64,000 bases of DNA from Glo-17 sp964549735 (GTDB lineage Bacteria; Krumholzibacteriota; Krumholzibacteriia; LZORAL124-64-63): contig CAZJWO010000002.1 of assembly GCA_964549735.1 (NCBI GenBank), positions 1-64,000 of the forward strand, in the 5' to 3' direction. The position numbers and the translations under genes are program-made. Below are positions 41,546-49,353 of the stretch, piece after piece. Each line of letters starts with the position of its first letter. The first letter of the stretch is position 1. The notes below the pieces were generated by a model. That model searched no databases, was not told the origin of the DNA, and saw only the letters and a program-made list of their open reading frames with translations.

Positions 41546-42493
41546 ATGAAGATCGGCATCGTCGGCACCGGCATGGTCGGCTCCTCGGCCGCCTACGCGA
41601 TGGTCATGAACGGCATCGGCCGCGAGATCGTCATGATCGACAAGGACCGTGCGCGCGCCGAGGCCGAAGCGGCCGACCTCTCGCACGCCGTGCCCTTCGC
41701 CCACCCGCTGCGCATCCACGCCGGCGACTACGCCGACCTCGCCGGCGCCCGCGCGGTCGTCATCGCGGCCGGCGTCGGCCGCAAACCGGACGAGTCGCGG
41801 CTGCAGCTCCTCGAGCGCAACGCCGGCGTCTTCGCCGACGTGGTGCCGCGCATCCTCGAGCACGCGCCGCAAGCGATCCTCGTGATCGCGACCAACCCCG
41901 TCGACGTCATGACGCACATGGCGGCGCGGTATGCCGAAGCGTTCGCCGTGCCGCACGGCCGCGTCATCGGCTCGGGCACGACCCTGGACACGGCCCGCTT
42001 CCGCGCGCTCCTGGGCCGCGAGCTCGGCGTCGACCCCGCGCACGTGCACGCCTACGTGATCGGCGAACACGGCGACAGCGAGGTGCTCACGTGGTCGGCC
42101 GCGACCATCGCGGGCGTGCCGCTCGCGGACTTCTGCCGGCTGCACGGGATCGACCTCGACGACGAGAAGAAGGCCCAGATCGACCACGCCGTGCGCAAGG
42201 CGGCGCCGCCGATCATCGCCGGCAAGGGCGCGACCTATTACGGCATCGGCGCGGCCCTGGCCCGCATCGTCGACGTCATCCTGCTGGATCAGCGCGCCAT
42301 CCTGACGATCTGCACCATGAGCCACGGCGTGCTCGGCCACGACGACGTGACCGTCTCGTTCCCGCACCTGCTGGGCGGTTCGGGCATGCTCTTGCCGATC
42401 CCGCCGCAGGTCGACGAGGGCGAGACGAAGGCGCTGGCGGCCAGCGTCGCCGTCGTGCGCGAAGCGACGTCCGCGCTCGAGAAGCAGCGCTAG
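41546..42493 (+). CDS. ldh: L-lactate dehydrogenase
   Basis: 315 residues, standard length for bacterial NAD-dependent L-LDH. NAD loop MKIGIVGTGMVGSSAAYAM; substrate-region motif VIATNPVDVMTHM; active-site segment VIGEHGDSEV with the catalytic His; and GSGTTLDTARFR with its Asp and Arg. The loop VIAAGVGRKPDESRLQLLERN has a Gln-type (lactate) rather than Arg-type (malate) context, supporting LDH over MDH, although this position is the weak point of the call. AGGAGGTGG lies upstream of ATG. It overlaps the convergent iron-transporter ATPase gene by 4 bases. It shares the upstream gap with the stress-island operator. Confidence 0.9.
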   Translation: MKIGIVGTGMVGSSAAYAMVMNGIGREIVMIDKDRARAEAEAADLSHAVPFAHPLRIHAGDYADLAGARAVVIAAGVGRKPDESRLQLLERNAGVFADVVPRILEHAPQAILVIATNPVDVMTHMAARYAEAFAVPHGRVIGSGTTLDTARFRALLGRELGVDPAHVHAYVIGEHGDSEVLTWSAATIAGVPLADFCRLHGIDLDDEKKAQIDHAVRKAAPPIIAGKGATYYGIGAALARIVDVILLDQRAILTICTMSHGVLGHDDVTVSFPHLLGGSGMLLPIPPQVDEGETKALAASVAVVREATSALEKQR

Positions 42494-43671
42494 CCAGGCT
42501 GCGGCGCGATGCGGACGCTCTCGCTGGCGAAGACGAGCATCTGCACCGGCTGGACCCGGATGCGGACCTCGCTGCCTTCGGCCAGATCGACGGCGCCGGG
42601 CAGGCGCGCGTGCAGATGCACGGCGGCGGCCGCCGCCGCGCCGTTCAAGATCCGCAGGTGGATCAGCGTGGCGCCGGGCAGGACGCGTCGGGCCAAGACC
42701 TGCGCGGGCAGCAACGGCCCGGCGTCGGCGCGGTCCAGGCGCGTGATGTTGCCGCGGGCGGCGGCGTCGACGAGCACGGCCTCCGGCCGGAAGATCACAT
42801 CGGCCGCCTGCCCGTCCTTGAGCCAGCCGGCCGGCACCGGACCGAACGGTGTCGCGACCTCGCCGCCGCGCACGACGCCCTGCAAGCGGTTCACCTCGCC
42901 GAAGAACCCCGCCACGAACGGGCTCTGCGGCCGATAGTAGAGGTCGGTCGCCGTACCGCTCTGCAGGATGCGGCCCTGATCCATCAGCACGATGCGATCG
43001 CCCATGAACATCGCTTCTTCGGGGTCGTGCGTGACCATGACCGTGGCCACGCCGCTGGACTTCAGCACGTGCAGGGTCTCGTCGCGCACCTGGCTGCGCA
43101 GGCGCGAGTCCAGGCTCGAGAAGGGCTCGTCCAGCAGCATGATCGCCGGCGCCGGCGCCAGGGCCCGCGCCAACGCGGCGCGCTGTTGCTGGCCGCCCGA
43201 AAGCTGGTGCGGGAACGCGTGCAGATACTCGCGCAGGTCGACGCGCAGCAGCGCGCACTCGGCGATCTCGCGGCGCTCCCGGCGGTCCTTGACCGCCGCC
43301 AGGCCGAACATCGCGTTCTGCAGGACCGTCAAGTGCGGAAAGAGCGCGAAGTCCTGGAACAGGAAGCCGATCCCGCGTTGCTCGGGCAGCAGCTGCCCGC
43401 GCTGGTCGGCGATGACGACGCCGTCCAGGCCGATCGCGCCGGCCTGCAAGGTCTCCAGACCGGCGATGAGCCGCAGCAAGGTCGTCTTGCCGCAGCCGGA
43501 AGCCCCGAGCAGGCACACGATCTCGGCCGGCGCCACGGTCAGGTGCACGTCGGCGAGCACGCGCCGGTCGCCGAACGCGTGATGGACGCCGGCGACCCGC
43601 AAGCGCGGCCGTCCGTTGCGGCCGTCGCCGACCACTTCGCGACGCGGCGGTTGCGCACGTTCTTTCGGCAT
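42490..43671 (-). CDS. fbpC: Ferric iron ABC transporter ATP-binding protein
   Basis: 393 residues. Walker A GASGCGKTTLLRLIAG, Q-loop FLFQDFALFPHLTV, signature LSGGQQQRAALARAL, Walker B IMLLDEPFSSLD and H-loop VTHDPEEAMFMGD. The C-terminal ~120 residues are a TOBE-type regulatory domain. The Fbp/AfuC family energises periplasmic Fe(III) uptake. Last gene of the minus-strand transporter operon, 19 bases after the permease. No dedicated iron regulator site was identified by eye. Confidence 0.92.
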   Translation of the reverse strand: MPKERAQPPRREVVGDGRNGRPRLRVAGVHHAFGDRRVLADVHLTVAPAEIVCLLGASGCGKTTLLRLIAGLETLQAGAIGLDGVVIADQRGQLLPEQRGIGFLFQDFALFPHLTVLQNAMFGLAAVKDRRERREIAECALLRVDLREYLHAFPHQLSGGQQQRAALARALAPAPAIMLLDEPFSSLDSRLRSQVRDETLHVLKSSGVATVMVTHDPEEAMFMGDRIVLMDQGRILQSGTATDLYYRPQSPFVAGFFGEVNRLQGVVRGGEVATPFGPVPAGWLKDGQAADVIFRPEAVLVDAAARGNITRLDRADAGPLLPAQVLARRVLPGATLIHLRILNGAAAAAAVHLHARLPGAVDLAEGSEVRIRVQPVQMLVFASESVRIAPQPG

Positions 43672-43690
43672 GCGGCGAACCCCTCGCAGG

Positions 43691-45322
43691 TCAGCGATCG
43701 GCCGCCGCGCCGGGCCGCGAGCGGGCGATCATCAGGCTGGCCAGGATCACCGGCACGATGCCGGCGAGCACGATGGCCAAGGAAGCGCTGGCCGACTCTT
43801 TCAGCAAGCCGTCGGTCGCCAGTTCGTGCGAGCGGATCGCGAGCGTCGCCAGCCCGAACGGGCGCATCATGAACGTCGCGGGCAGTTCCTTCATCACGTC
43901 GACGAAGACGAGCACCGCCGCGGTCAGCAGGCTGCCCCGCATCATGGGCAGGTGCACTCGGCGCAACGTATCGCCGGCCGAGTGGCCGAGGGTGCGCGCC
44001 GCGCCGTCCATGCTCGGGGTGATCCGCTGCAGGCTCGCCTCGACGGACTTGCCCGCCAAAGCCAGGAAGCGGACCACGTAGGCGTAGATCAGCGCCGTCC
44101 ACGTGCCGGTCAGCAGCAGCCCGGTCGAGCGGCTGGCCAGGCGCATCGCGAGATCGTCGATCGCGTGGTCGAGGCGGGTCAGCGGGATCATGATCCCGAG
44201 CGCGATGACGGCCCCGGGAACCGCGTAGCCGAGGTACGACGCCTGGACGGCCGCGGCCATGATCCTGCCGGGCGCCAGCCGGCGGCCATAGGCGAGCAGC
44301 ACCGCCGCCGCGACGGCGACCAGCGCCGCCAGCCCGGCCAGGCCCAGGCTCGACAGGGCCATCTGCACGTACTGCGGATTGACGAAGTCGCGGGTCTGCC
44401 AGGTCCAGACGACCATCGCGACCAGCGGTAGCAGGAAGCCGAACCCGACCGGCAGTCCGCAGACGACCAGCGCCGCCGCGGCGCCCTTGCGCGTCAGGAG
44501 GTAGCGCGGGAGGCGGCGGTCGTAGCCCATCGCCAGGCTCGTGCGGCCACGGCGCGACCAGCGCTCCAGGCAGACGAGACCCAGGACGAAGAGCATGAGC
44601 AGCGCGCCGAGCTGCGCGGCGACCTGCGGTTGCCCGAGTCCGAGCCAAGTGCGGCGGATGCCCGTGACGAAGGTGTCGACGGCCAGGAAATCGACGGTGC
44701 CGAAGTCGTTCAAGGTCTCCATCAGGGCCAGGACCAGCCCGCCCGCGATCGCCGGCCGCGCGAGCGGCAGCGCCACGGTCAAGAACGTGCGCCAGCCGCC
44801 GCGCCCCAGCGTGCGGCTGGCCTCGAGCACGCCGACGGCCTGCTCCAAGAACGCGGCCCTGGCCAGCAGATACACGTAAGGATAGTAGACGAGGATCATC
44901 ATGCAGGCTGCGCCGGGCAGCGAGCGGATCTGCGGGAACCAGTACTGCGCGGCCGATTCCCAGCCGCCCGCCGCGCGCACCCACGACTGCACCGGCCCGG
45001 CGAACTCCAGCAAGGTCGTGTAGGTGAACGCGATGACGTAGGCGGGCACCGCGAGCGGCATCAGCAGCGCCCACTCGAAGAGGCGCCGGCCGGGAAACGC
45101 CGTCATCGTCACCAGCCAGGCCGTGGCCACGCCCAGCAGCAGCGTCCCGACGCCGACGCCGAGCATGAGCGTCAGCGAACCGGTCAGATACCGCGGCAGG
45201 ACCGTGCCGGCCAGGTGCGCCCAGACCTCGCGCGACGGCACGAAGAGATGCGCCGCCACCACGACGATCGGGACGGCGACCAGGACGGCCACCGCGGCGG
45301 CGCCGATCGCCAACCCCTTCAT
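43691..45322 (-). CDS. fbpB: Ferric iron ABC transporter permease (double permease fusion)
   Basis: 543 residues with about twelve membrane helices in two homologous halves, as in FbpB/AfuB. Each half has an EAA-type loop that docks on the ATPase: LEASRTLGRGGWRTFLTVALP in the first half and DGAARTLGHSAGDTLRRVHLP in the second. It forms the membrane channel of the importer. Starts 22 bases after the binding-protein gene's stop; ATG 45322 has only a weak GGGGCG ribosome site, so coupling to the upstream gene is likely. Confidence 0.93.
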   Translation of the reverse strand: MKGLAIGAAAVAVLVAVPIVVVAAHLFVPSREVWAHLAGTVLPRYLTGSLTLMLGVGVGTLLLGVATAWLVTMTAFPGRRLFEWALLMPLAVPAYVIAFTYTTLLEFAGPVQSWVRAAGGWESAAQYWFPQIRSLPGAACMMILVYYPYVYLLARAAFLEQAVGVLEASRTLGRGGWRTFLTVALPLARPAIAGGLVLALMETLNDFGTVDFLAVDTFVTGIRRTWLGLGQPQVAAQLGALLMLFVLGLVCLERWSRRGRTSLAMGYDRRLPRYLLTRKGAAAALVVCGLPVGFGFLLPLVAMVVWTWQTRDFVNPQYVQMALSSLGLAGLAALVAVAAAVLLAYGRRLAPGRIMAAAVQASYLGYAVPGAVIALGIMIPLTRLDHAIDDLAMRLASRSTGLLLTGTWTALIYAYVVRFLALAGKSVEASLQRITPSMDGAARTLGHSAGDTLRRVHLPMMRGSLLTAAVLVFVDVMKELPATFMMRPFGLATLAIRSHELATDGLLKESASASLAIVLAGIVPVILASLMIARSRPGAAADR

Positions 45323-45344
45323 GCGGAACGCCCCGCGCCGCCGG

Positions 45345-46397
45345 TCACCGCCAGCCAGCCCGGTCCATGATGCGGACCGCCTCGGCGGCGTGCTGCTCGA
45401 GCCGCGAGAGGTGCAGAGCGTCGGCCTTGAACGTCCCGAGCACGGCGACGGCGCCCGACGGCGCGACGCGCGGATTGACCGGGTACTCGTGGTTCTCGCG
45501 GGCGTAGATCTCCTGCGCCAGCTCGCCGGACAGGAACTCCAGGAGCCGAGTCGCGGCCGCGACCTGGCGCGCGCTGCGCGTCACGCCGGCGCCGCTGAGG
45601 TTCATGTGCGCGCCGCGATCGTCCTGGTTCGGCCACAGCAGCCGCACGCCGCGGACGACGGCCTGGTCGTCGGGCCGGTCCGACGCCGCCAGGCGCGCGA
45701 AGTAGTAGGTGTTGGCGATCGCCACGTCGCATTCGCCGGCCGCCACGGCGCGGATCTGGGCGGTGTCGTTGTCCTGCGGGCGGCGGGCGAGGTTGGCCAC
45801 CAGGCCGCGCACGAGGACCTCGGCCCGCTGCGGGCCGTGGTGCGCCACCCAGGAGGCCACCAGCGACTGGTTGTAGATGTTCGTCGAGCTGCGCACGCAG
45901 AGCCGGCGCCCCAGATCCGGCTCGGCCAGGGCCTCGTAGGTGGCGATCGCCAGCGGGTCGACCCGCTCCGGCGCGTAGAAGATGACGCGCGCCCGCGCCG
46001 ACAGCCCGAACCATTGTCCGTCCTGGTCGCGATACTGCGGCGGGATGTTCTGCTCGAGCACGGTCGAGGCGATCGGCTGCAGGACCCCGGCCGCCTTGGC
46101 GGCCACCAGGTTGCCCACGTCCACGGTCAGCAGCACGTCGGCCGGGCTGTGCCGACCCTCGTTGCGCAGGCGCTCGAGAAGCGCCGGCCCCTCGCCGGTC
46201 AACAGCCGGTAGGAGATGCCGGTCTCCTGCTGGAAGGCGTCGAGCAGGGGCTTGATGAGGTGCTCCTGGCGCGCGGAATAGACGTTGACCAGGGCGGCGG
46301 CGGGCGGATCGACGGCGCGCGCGGCAGCGGCGCCGCCGCCGTCCAGGAGCAAGGCGCAGGACCCCGCGAGCACCGCGCGCAGAACCGCTCTTCGCAT
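45345..46397 (-). CDS. fbpA: Periplasmic ferric iron-binding protein
   Basis: 350 residues. Signal peptide to about residue 28 (CALLLDGGGAAAARA). The mature start VNVYSARQEHLIKPLLDAFQ is the classic FbpA/FutA opening, followed by DVLLTVDVGNLVAAK and the C-terminal NHEYPVNPRVAPS. The Tyr pair typical of iron ligation is probably in IANTYYFARL. It delivers Fe(III) to the permease encoded next. ATG 46397 has AGAGGTG upstream and lies 8 bases after the stop of a small secreted-protein gene. Confidence 0.93.
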   Translation of the reverse strand: MRRAVLRAVLAGSCALLLDGGGAAAARAVDPPAAALVNVYSARQEHLIKPLLDAFQQETGISYRLLTGEGPALLERLRNEGRHSPADVLLTVDVGNLVAAKAAGVLQPIASTVLEQNIPPQYRDQDGQWFGLSARARVIFYAPERVDPLAIATYEALAEPDLGRRLCVRSSTNIYNQSLVASWVAHHGPQRAEVLVRGLVANLARRPQDNDTAQIRAVAAGECDVAIANTYYFARLAASDRPDDQAVVRGVRLLWPNQDDRGAHMNLSGAGVTRSARQVAAATRLLEFLSGELAQEIYARENHEYPVNPRVAPSGAVAVLGTFKADALHLSRLEQHAAEAVRIMDRAGWR

Positions 46398-46405
46398 GGG
46401 CACCT

Positions 46406-47005
46406 CTATTCGTGGCCCCACGGCGCGGGCGGCGCCGGCACGGGGCGGGTGAGGTCGAAATCGACGCGGAACTCGCGGCCCGCGCGGGTCAGCCGGTAGG
46501 TGAAGGTCTCGGGGTAGATGAACATGTGCCAGGTGTTGCCGATCGACTGCGGGATGCCGTGCGCGACGAACAGCTCCTTCGAGTACTGGTCGGCCGGGAA
46601 GGCCTGCACCGTAGCCCAGCCGGCGTCGACGGTGTGGCCGCCGTACATGGTCGATTCGTCGTCGCTGCCGTCCTCGCGCCGGTGGTCGTGCTTGAGCTGG
46701 ATGCCCGAGCCGGTGCGCGTCAGGACCCAGGTGCGGGACCGGTCGTCGCCCACGTGGAAGGGGATCTTGATCACGTGCTCGCCGCACTCGCGCACGTGCA
46801 TCACCAGGCGCTGCGTGGCGAACGACGCGTCGCTCGCGTTGCCCTCGACGACCTTGCCTTCGAAAGCCTGCCCGCAGAGCGTCCGCAGGTTCGCGAAGAA
46901 CGCGTCGTGCGTGTCGATCGAGACGAGCGGCTGCGCCGCGAGCGGCGCGGCCAGCAGCGCCAGGCAGACAGCCAGTGCAGCCGGGTTCGGATTCGGCAGC
47001 GACAT
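46406..47005 (-). CDS. Small secreted protein leading the iron-transporter operon
   Basis: 199 residues, family not recognised. Signal peptide to about residue 24 (CLALLAAPLAAQ). The mature part is beta-rich with two Cys (RTLCGQAFEG and HVRECGEHV) that could form a disulfide, and sequences such as LKHDHRREDGSDDESTMYGGHT and TFTYRLTRAGREFRVDFDL suggesting a compact barrel. It is the first gene of the Fbp operon (8 bases before fbpA) with a strong GGAGGG site. A periplasmic accessory role in iron handling is possible from position alone. Confidence 0.75.
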   Translation of the reverse strand: MSLPNPNPAALAVCLALLAAPLAAQPLVSIDTHDAFFANLRTLCGQAFEGKVVEGNASDASFATQRLVMHVRECGEHVIKIPFHVGDDRSRTWVLTRTGSGIQLKHDHRREDGSDDESTMYGGHTVDAGWATVQAFPADQYSKELFVAHGIPQSIGNTWHMFIYPETFTYRLTRAGREFRVDFDLTRPVPAPPAPWGHE

Positions 47006-47105
47006 CGTTCCCTCCTCGATTGCGGACCTTCCCGGAGCCGCACTCCCTGCGGCGGGTGTGCCGTACTTGCGTCAGCGGGTCACGAAAAGGCAAGATGGGC
47101 AGGCG

Positions 47106-48155
47106 TCAACCCTGGATGTCGAGGTTCGTCAGTCCGGCCTCGCGCGCCCACTGCACCGCCTCGGCATACTCCTGCCGCGTCAGACGCCGTGCGATCTCGG
47201 GATAGTCGAAGGCCCGGTACATCGGCCGGTACTGGGACATGACGTTGACGTAGGTGTCCTTGGGCAGGTTCTCGGCGATCCAGCCGACGACTTCGCGGGT
47301 GCCGCCGACGCGGTTGGGCATGACCAGATGCCGGATCATCAGACCGCGCCGCACCAGGCCGTCGCTATCGGGCCGGGCCACGCCCACCTGCCGATGCATC
47401 TCCAGCAACGCGGCCCGCGTCGCCTCGGGATAGGCGGCCGCGCCCGCCGAATAGCGATCGGCCATCGCGGGATCGTCGTACTTGAAATCCGGCAGATAGA
47501 CGTCCACGACACCGTCGAGCAGCCGCATGACCTCGAGGTTCTCCCAGCCGCAGGTGTTGTAGACCAAAGGCAGGCGCAGGCCACGGCCGGCGGCGAGATC
47601 CAGCGCGCGCAGGATGTGGGGCGCGTAGTGCGTCGGCGTCACCACGTTGACGTTGTGGCAGCCCCGGCGCTGCAGATCGAGCATCATGCGGGCGAGGTCC
47701 TCGAGGCTGCGCCGCGCGCCGTAGCCTTCGTGGCTGGTCTCCCAGTTGATGCAGAAGACGCAGCGCAGGCTGCAGTGGCTGAAGAAGACCGTGCCGGAGC
47801 CGCCGCTGCCGACCAGCGGCCGCTCCTCGCCGAAATGCGGGTGGTGCGAGGAGATGACGAGGTCGGCCGCCGCACCGCAGAACCCGACCTCGCCCTGCAG
47901 GCGGTCCGTTCCGCAGCGCCGCGGGCAGATCTCGCACTGGGCCAGCGAATCCCAGAGCCGCTCGGCGCGCCGGCGCAGTTCGCCCCCGCGGTGCAGCTCG
48001 AGATAGCGGGGTTCATAGCCAGGATCCACGGCCGGTTTCCGGTCTCCGAGGACGATCAAGGGGCTGGCGGCCGCACGCGCGCAGCACACGGCACCGGCCA
48101 TCGCGGCGCAAGCGCCGGACTTGACGAATTCGCGGCGGGTGAACCTGCGGCCCAT
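47106..48155 (-). CDS. Tat-exported PflX-type radical SAM protein
   Basis: 349 residues. The radical-SAM cluster motif is Cys128-x3-Cys132-x2-Cys135 (HCSLRCVFCINW). A second Cys set precedes it: Cys74, 77, 81 and 93 (CEICPRRCG ... FCG), the hallmark of the PflX/COG1313 branch related to pyruvate formate-lyase activase. The N-terminus RRFTRREFVKSGACAAMAGA has a twin-arginine motif (TRREFVK) and hydrophobic core, predicting export in folded form with the clusters in place. Radical SAM enzymes need a cytoplasmic reductant, so export is odd. It lies 100 bases upstream of the iron-transporter operon on the same strand. No AMMECR1 or MEMO gene is nearby. Confidence 0.88.
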   Translation of the reverse strand: MGRRFTRREFVKSGACAAMAGAVCCARAAASPLIVLGDRKPAVDPGYEPRYLELHRGGELRRRAERLWDSLAQCEICPRRCGTDRLQGEVGFCGAAADLVISSHHPHFGEERPLVGSGGSGTVFFSHCSLRCVFCINWETSHEGYGARRSLEDLARMMLDLQRRGCHNVNVVTPTHYAPHILRALDLAAGRGLRLPLVYNTCGWENLEVMRLLDGVVDVYLPDFKYDDPAMADRYSAGAAAYPEATRAALLEMHRQVGVARPDSDGLVRRGLMIRHLVMPNRVGGTREVVGWIAENLPKDTYVNVMSQYRPMYRAFDYPEIARRLTRQEYAEAVQWAREAGLTNLDIQG

Positions 48156-48426
48156 CTCCGGCGATCCTCGACGAGGTCCATGGTCCGAAGATGCCCGAGC
48201 GAGACGGTCCGGTCAAGCGATACCGGCCGGGCACGAGATCTGCGCCAGGCTGCGCGCGATCGCACGGAACCGCAAGAGTCGGGACCCAGGAGTTCGGCGA
48301 GGACATCATCGGATGACGTCGTCATGCGGGTCTGCACAAATCGAACATCCCAGTTTCCATTTGCGCAGCGCGAGACGACTGGACGCGACGAAGACATCAC
48401 ATCTCTCCCGTTATGGATCGAAAAAA

Positions 48427-49313
48427 ATGATGATGATCCCTCGTGCAATGCTATCGACTCTCCAGCAACGCGCCGAGACGAACCAGGTCGTCACGCTGAC
48501 CGGCCCCGTCAAGCCGGCAAGACGACTCTGGCCCGAGCGGCTTTCCCCAATCATCAATATCTCGACCTCGAGGATCCCGAAGTCCGCGAATACGCGCGAA
48601 CGGATCCGCAAGAATTCGTTCTTCAGATTAAAGATAAGGTTATCCTCGACGAGCCGCAGAAAGCGCCTGAGCTCTTGCCGTACCTCCAGGCTTCGTTCGC
48701 GGCCGCCGAACGCCGCGGTCGCTTCCTGTTGATCGCTTCTCGCAACCACATGCCGCTGCCTGCCGCTGCGTCGACGAACTTGCACCTTCTACCGCTCGCA
48801 CACAGCGAGGTCGCGCGCACCAGGCCGTTGTATCTCAATAATCTCGGGTGGATTACGCCATTCCGGCAGCAACGTGGCAGCCAGCGACCCGATTTGCTGG
48901 ATGTGCTTCTCGTTGGCGGATATCCGGCCGTCCATCGCCAGTGCCGCGGCTGCCCGCCGCCGGCAGCGACGCTGGCGGAAGACTGCGGCATCACCCATCC
49001 GACGGCGCGACGGTGGCTCGCGGTCCTCGAATCCAGCTGTCTGATCACCCTCGTCTGGCCTCATCGGCGGCACTTCCACACGCGCCAGGCGAAGAGTCCG
49101 AAGCTCTTCTTCCTCGATACGGGGCTGTTGTGCTATCTCCTGCGCATCCGCAACGCCAATGATCTGAGAACGCATCCGGGACGCTCGACGGTCTTCAAGT
49201 CGTTCGTCGTCTCGGAGTTCGCCAAGAACTTCTTGAACCGGCGGCTGACCGCCGGTCTGGCGTATTGGCGCGGCCCGCGCGGTCACCTCGTCCTGACGTG
49301 GTCGGCGCTTTGA
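48427..49313 (+). pseudogene. Decayed AAA ATPase with DUF4143 C-terminus
   Basis: The start MMMIPRAMLSTLQQRAETNQ, then VVTLTGP, is the opening of ATPases of the AAA_14/DUF4143 family. At about 48505-48507 one base is missing in the P-loop, shifting the frame. The next frame continues with RQAGKTTLARAAFPNHQYLDLEDP, VILDEPQKAPELLPYLQ and HPTARRWLAVLESSCLITL, KSPKLFFLDTGLLCYLL, all DUF4143 landmarks. The SLAGR region is shortened (AASTNLHLLPLAHSE) and a long stretch between GGYPAVHRQ and LAEDCGITHPT is deleted. The end reads into HLVLTWSAL instead of the usual EVDLII. So frameshift plus two deletions: not functional. Family members are often linked to mobile or defence DNA. The 271 bases upstream (48156-48426) show nothing else. 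Confidence 0.87.
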
Positions 49314-49353
49314 CGGCGACGGGCGCGATCAAGCGACCGACCGCTGTCTGAGG

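Noticed and set aside
47106..48155. AmmeMemoRadiSam system
   Set aside because: Neither AMMECR1 nor MEMO proteins are encoded nearby; the radical SAM protein better fits the PflX branch.
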